In this document: one piece after another, positions 59,497-64,000 of the stretch
How positions within the stretch are numbered: position 1 is the stretch's first letter
Layout: the number at the start of each line of letters is the position of its first letter
Origin: Primulina eburnea
Lineage: Eukaryota > Streptophyta > Magnoliopsida > Lamiales > Gesneriaceae
Direction of reading: 5' to 3'
Length of the DNA stretch: 64,000 nt
Assembly (NCBI RefSeq): GCF_022965805.1
Contig: NW_027331337.1
Coordinates: 294,202-358,201 of the forward strand
Program-made: the position numbers and the translations under genes
The notes under the pieces: model-generated
The model's input: the letters and a program-made list of their open reading frames with translations, nothing else
Database searches by the model: none
Told to the model about the DNA's origin: nothing

Positions 59497-61299
59497 TGTG
59501 GGGACCCGGGCTCTAACTCAATTCTTTTGGGATTTAATTGGATCTTTGTTCGAAAATGTGGGTCAAAAATTTGCTTTTAACATTAATTCAAATGCATAAC
59601 ATATCGTTAACTGAAATAAACAACATAATGTACATACATATCTGTCTAGTACAACCATACACTAGTGTTCGAATCTCAAATACAAACATAAGTAGTACAA
59701 GGTTCATAAGAAAACACTAGTGATCTGCAATGCCCGAGATCTCCACGCTATCATCATCTCTCATCTAGCTCGTGACCCCGATCCTGCCCCACCTGTTGCC
59801 ATGCACACATACAGACACGACAACAGCCGGATAACTCCGGTGAGAACATATCCCAGTATAAATCATGGATGCATGCAATGTCATAATCATGTACAATGCA
59901 TAACATAAATCAAGTAACATGAATATACATCTAAACATGTAGTAGAATACAAATCTGTATTCGACAATTCACATCTTGACTCGACTCTTTTCTAATCTAG
60001 GGATCCCGGTGTGAATAAGACGGTTTGTCACCTACCCAACCACTCGGGGCAACGGTACGTCTTATTCCTAGACTTCGGTCAACTCTGTATCGAGGGTCTA
60101 CACATATAGCAAATCTGCTCCTATGCGTCGATACACCGAAACGTCTAGTTTTGGCAAGTCTGCCAATCTCTCCTATCTCAGGACTCGAATATAAATCAAT
60201 AAACAAGGCATTACATAATCAATGTAATAACAATCTAGTATGTGATTTAGGGAAACTCGTATCAAATCTGAATCGAGTTGTGCAATCCCGTGACCACATG
60301 AATTATACCTTTCTTGTCGAATCGTCTGTCGAGATCTCTAATTCAATGTCAAACCTGTCACCTCAAATCTGAAACGGCAATGTGTAGACACCCAATATCA
60401 ATCTCTAACTCAAAGCAACATATGTGCCAATCAATAATAAATCTCGGTACAAATCTACGGCATAACAGCGTATTCTCGCAATACCGATCAACTCAATCTC
60501 AACAAACAATATATACTATAGCCACAACTCATAATATACTCATCAACACAATATAATATGCTCAATTCTTCCAATCAATATCAATATATATGCTGGAAAT
60601 TCGCAAGGCTCGTATACGATGTCCGAAAATCGATCTGATAACAAATATACGATGCTCTATATATCAAGAACATATATTCGCAACAAAATCATAAGTTCCC
60701 CAACATCCACAATCTGAATCATGCTGGAATTATATCAAACTTACGTCACATTGTAGCCGTCAATGCAAGGAACACAAATCTTACCTCAGAATTAAAATCG
60801 GATAACCGGAAATAGCAAAATCTCAAGAGCAAAGATCAAAAGAATGAAAGCTTCTCCCAAATCCTCTCTCGGTTCTAAGTTCTGAAATCTGAAGAATGAG
60901 ATGTCATGCCAAGGTTTATATATCACATGCCATGTGTCAATACGAAATTCAAAGGTGGCAATCTCGCATGTAGACCGCGGGTGCGGTGTCTCAAGAGCGC
61001 GGGTGCGCTATGCTCACGGCGAATTCACCAAAAATTGCAACACTATGACCGCGGGTGCGGTCCTTACATAACCGCGGGTGCGGTCTCACGCCACGGGGGC
61101 GGTCACGCTATCACCGCGGGTGCGGTGTCTGTTCGCACAAAACTCATTTTTTTCTATCTTTACACCGCGGGTGCGGTGATATTAATACCGCAGGTGCGGT
61201 CTTGTCTCGGCCATGCTTACTCAAACTCACATTTTTCATGTCATGCATAATCCTCTTCAACCCTCACATCGATGACACGGATAATTCTCGAGCCTTACA
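59497..61299 (-). repeat. 5' LTR of gypsy-C (1803 bp)
   Basis: It is near identical to 52805-54618. It carries the palindrome cluster (about 60973-61200), a TATA-like run (60914-60923) and a hairpin-3 counterpart (59793-59800 with 59819-59826). It ends at the target duplication TTTTC (61300-61304). Confidence 0.94.
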
Positions 61300-61304
61300 T
61301 TTTC

Positions 61305-61435
61305 TAAAACATCCTATGTATGGTGTTTGTTTGTAAATATTGCACATAAACCTAGGGTGGCCGAAAATTCTTGCTTGAATCTTAAAATTTTTGACTTCCG
61401 TTGCGCTTCCGGCCACCGTAACCGGTCCGCTTTCA
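61305..61435 (+). repeat. copia-3 solo LTR, second part
   Basis: This is the last 131 bp of the copia LTR, resuming TAAAACATCCTATG and ending GGTCCGCTTTCA at 61435. The target duplication TATTC (61436-61440) matches 50860-50864. Together with 50865-52804 it gives an LTR of about 2.07 kb. Confidence 0.92.
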
Positions 61436-61440
61436 TATTC

Positions 61441-62127
61441 ATGCATTAAGATAGGGCAGTCTGGAGATCAGGCAGACTACTAGATGTTCGGCGATATTAC
61501 AGCTTAGGGGAAGATCACCGCCCCTATTGTAGACGCGGATACAGATCAGGCCGAAATCTAGGAATAAGACGTACAACACCACGATTGGTAGGGTAGGTGA
61601 CAGACAGTGACGTCTTATTCACAACGGGATCCCTAGAGTTTTAGTCGAGTCGCATCTAGACATGATTAGACTCGCATTGCATGATTATATATGAATGACA
61701 TTCATATTAGCATGTTTCTTGTTTTAGATTGTTGTATTGCATGTATACATGTTTATACTGGGATTTGTTCTCACCGGTTTTCCGGCTGTTGTTATGTCTG
61801 TATGTGTGCATAACAACAGGTGGGGCAGGATCTGGGTCACGACAGAGATGAGCGATGGACATATCGTGGTGATCACGGGCCTAGCAGATGGACTAGTAGA
61901 GTTACTTTTATCTTGTACTGTATTTCACTACTAGTTACAGAGGATGGATTAAAACAAGAAATGTTGTATCCTATGTTTGTATATTATGTTTGCATGTTGT
62001 AAAATAAATAAAGAACTGATGTTGTTTAGTTACATTTGAGTTAATGTAAAAAGCGAAAATTTGACCCACTTTTATATTATTGATCCATTTAATCCCAAGA
62101 TAAAGAATTAGAGCCCGGGTCCCCACA
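61441..62127 (+). repeat. 3' LTR of gypsy-B, second part (R/U5)
   Basis: It continues from ATGCATTAAGATAGGG, matching the 5' LTR from about 35030, to GGGTCCCCACA at 62127. It holds the three conserved hairpins (about 61478-61815). The ORF at 61737-61934 is LTR sequence also present at 35325 and I do not call it a gene. Confidence 0.92.
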
Positions 62128-63561
62128 ACAAGTATGCAGTTCTAATCAAATCATGTCTAAACTTGACTCGATCTATAACTCTATGGATCCCGGTGTGAAT
62201 AAGACGTCACTATCTGTCACCTACCCTACCAATCGAGGTGCTGTACGTCTTATTCCTAGACTTCGGCCTGATCTGTATCCGCATCTACAAAGGGGCGGTG
62301 ATCTTCCCCTAAGCTGAGATATCGCCGAACGTCTAGCAGTCTCGCTGATCTCCAAACTGTCCTATCTTAAATGCATGAATACAAAATCTGTAAACAAGCA
62401 TGATCATCTTAATGCAATGCAACATGATCTGTACACAAAGCATAATAAGATAAAACATAAACAAGAATATAGTATGTGATTTATTGGGCAACTCAAGGAT
62501 GGTCTCGATTGAGTTGTTTCTTCTCGAATATCACATGAATTATACCTTTGTCGTCCCGGTCTGACGAAGATGATGATCTGTATTCAACTCTGTCCATATC
62601 AATCTGAAAAGACAATATCGAATACGCTGTATCAGTAAATAACTCAATTCACTATCTGTTCTGATCAATATTCAAATCAGTATACAATCTGATCAATGTC
62701 TGAACAAAATACAATCTGAGTCATATCAATAATATCACAATCTAATCGAACTCATATCTGAATCTGATCAATCTAATTCAACTGATGTTTCGATGGCATA
62801 ACACTACAATCTGAATAACCCCGTCAATCTGAACATCACAGTATAGTACTGGAACTAAAAATCTGATATATCGGTATATTCAAAATCAGTAATACACAAT
62901 TCTGATATCAAAATCCCAGTCAATATCTTTCAAAAATCATAACAATTACAGAAATAGTCTGTTCTTTAATCTGGCTTCAGTTCTACAATATCTACGGTAG
63001 TAGAAATACCATATCTGAATCACATGCAATTCTAGTAACATCATACTTTCAAAACATCTCAAAACGTAACAAAACTTACGTCCTTGTGTAGCTCGTGTTG
63101 CGAGGAGCTCGATACTGCTTCCGAATTCAAATTCTGATACACGGATTCTTCGTAATCGGATTCTAAGTTCACGAAGTAAAGTTCTCTCCCCAATCTCTTG
63201 ATTTCCCTCTGCAAAACTGAAGAAAACCGAGCTCTACACGTATATATATCTTGCATGCAAAGCAAAACGTGGTTTCATTTTCCAAGCAACACGCATGACC
63301 GCGGGTGCGGTCATGACATGCACCGCGGGTGCGGTAGTACAATGTCTATCCTAGCATTTCTCGAAGCTTGACCGCGGCTGCGCTGTCTACAATACCGCAG
63401 GTGCGGTGTCACAGCGCGGGTGCGCTCTATCTAATACCGCAGGTGCGGTGTGGCTACGGGTTTTTGCACTACATTTTCTGCACACGCACCGCGGGGGCGG
63501 TCGTGCTAGCACCGCGGTTGCAGTCGTGCAAACTTCTAATTTCAAATTTTCTGATCATGCC
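62128..63561 (-). repeat. LTR D2: truncated Tekay-type LTR
   Basis: It starts in mid-LTR at the gypsy-B edge and is related to D1, but clearly a different copy (roughly 80% similar where they overlap). Hairpin 2 is present (GAATAAGACGT near 62197 with ACGTCTTATTC near 62243). It keeps its promoter region: palindromes 63297-63524 and a TATA run near 63239-63250. It is cut by LTR E at 63562. Gypsy-B does not enter D1 and D2 at matching positions. Confidence 0.82.
63238..63524 (-). promoter_or_regulatory. ACCGCGGGTGCGGT palindrome cluster and TATA box, LTR D2
   Basis: Eight sites lie at 63297-63312, 63322-63335, 63371-63384, 63394-63407, 63413-63426 (AGCGCGGGTGCGCT), 63436-63449, 63488-63501 and 63511-63524. 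In LTR orientation the TATATATA run (63239-63250) lies downstream. The motif is the same as in gypsy-C and the gypsy-B 5' LTR. Confidence 0.66.
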
Positions 63562-64000
63562 TGTGGGGACCCGGAAGCTAATTCATTCCTTAATCGTATT
63601 TAGGAATAAATAATCAAGTATAATAAACAGGGTCTAAATTTTTTTTTTTTTTTAAATGACACAGTGGAAACATAATGTAATTAAATTCAAATTACATATT
63701 AAACATAACCTACAATTATTGTATGATCTACAATAATCCGACTAGGTTCAACTATAAGTCAGTACTGAACCCTAAGTTGCTTCAAAGTCCGGATCTCCAC
63801 GCTATCTAGTCCAGCCTCGTTCTCTTCTTGACCCTGATCCTAGCCCACCTGTTGCCATGCACACATACAAACAAGACAACAGCCGGATAACTCCGGTGAG
63901 ATATAAATATCCCAGTATAAATCATGTGTACATGCAATCATATAAATCATATAAAAGCATATAACAAAATCATATCCTATATCAACATCATGATATAAAT
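63562..64000 (-). repeat. LTR E: Tekay-type LTR, runs off the window
   Basis: It begins TGTGGGGACCCGGAAG after the flank ATGCC (63557-63561), and is most like D1. A hairpin-3 counterpart is at 63849-63856 with 63875-63882. The rest of this element lies beyond 64000. Confidence 0.8.

Larger units (their letters stand above)
52805..61299 (-). mobile_element. gypsy-C: nearly intact Tekay/Del chromovirus
   Basis: The element is 8495 bp, with LTRs 52805-54618 (3') and 59497-61299 (5') and target duplications TTTTC on both sides (52800-52804 and 61300-61304). It has a primer site, polypurine tract and one Gag-Pol frame of 1507 codons. I count roughly a dozen LTR substitutions plus an 11-bp indel near 52900/59593, so it is young. 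It sits in the copia-3 solo LTR, which sits in the gypsy-B 3' LTR. Confidence 0.96.
33818..62127 (+). mobile_element. gypsy-B: Tekay/Del chromovirus, probably chimeric, interrupted by copia-2 and by a solo copia LTR holding gypsy-C
   Basis: The segments in order are: 5' LTR 33818-35714, leader, Gag-PR-RT 35965-38301, then copia-2 (38302-47679), RNase H-integrase-chromodomain 47680-49515, polypurine tract, and 3' LTR 49617-50864 plus 61441-62127. The outer 5-bp flanks are CAGAA (33813-33817) and ACAAG (62128-62132) and do not match. The two LTRs have unrelated U3 parts. About 430 bp of RT/RNase H is missing across copia-2. Together these suggest that two different elements were joined. Confidence 0.85.

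Overview
This window looks like nuclear heterochromatin of a flowering plant. I see no host gene, rRNA, tRNA gene or CRISPR. Nearly every base belongs to LTR retrotransposons nested in one another or to a tandem array built from a retrotransposon integrase. The plant assignment rests on Ty3/gypsy chromoviruses of Tekay/Del type (fused Gag-Pol with a C-terminal chromodomain), Ty1/copia elements with a GPNYLTWLRNLK-type Gag, initiator-Met primer sites (TGGTATCAGAG) and 5-bp target duplications. The species cannot be named from this.

Layout. 1-3861: 5' end of a minus-strand copia element (copia-0). 3862-8729: remains of the minus-strand Tekay element it entered (gypsy-A), with an unusually long 2.9-kb LTR. 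8730-12836 and 26247-32285: one ~10-kb array of 364-bp units, each carrying a gypsy integrase core on the minus strand. The array is split by copia-1 (12837-26246, plus strand, target duplication AAATA), which itself holds a Gag-only Ty3-type element (15651-19735, minus strand, target duplication GATAT). 32286-33817: truncated LTR D1. 33818-62127: plus-strand Tekay gypsy-B, interrupted by copia-2 (38302-47679, minus strand) and, in its 3' LTR, by a solo copia LTR (50865-52804 plus 61305-61435, target duplication TATTC). That solo LTR is interrupted by gypsy-C (52805-61299, minus strand, target duplication TTTTC), the least damaged element here. 62128-63561: truncated LTR D2. 63562-64000: start of LTR E.

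How the parts relate. Gypsy-C shows the full Tekay plan: Gag, two Cys/His knuckles, DTGA protease, RT, RNase H, D,D35E integrase and chromodomain in one 1507-codon frame, broken by only two TGG-to-stop changes. The Gag-only element and the copia family both keep an intact gag, while pol is absent (Gag-only element) or deleted and decayed (copia), so both would depend on enzymes made elsewhere.

The most notable signals are these. (1) Every Ty3-type LTR that retains its promoter carries a cluster of short GC-rich palindromes directly upstream of a TATA box, and the palindrome sequence differs between LTR types. (2) The integrase-core satellite has a five-unit higher-order repeat and resembles centromere-associated chromoviruses. 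(3) Gypsy-B and copia-2 look like one recombinant junction: their outer flanks, LTR pairs and internal pol breakpoints all disagree. (4) Conserved hairpins lie downstream of the promoter in the Tekay LTRs, one with a compensatory base change. Family names such as gypsy-A and copia-1 are labels for this report only.
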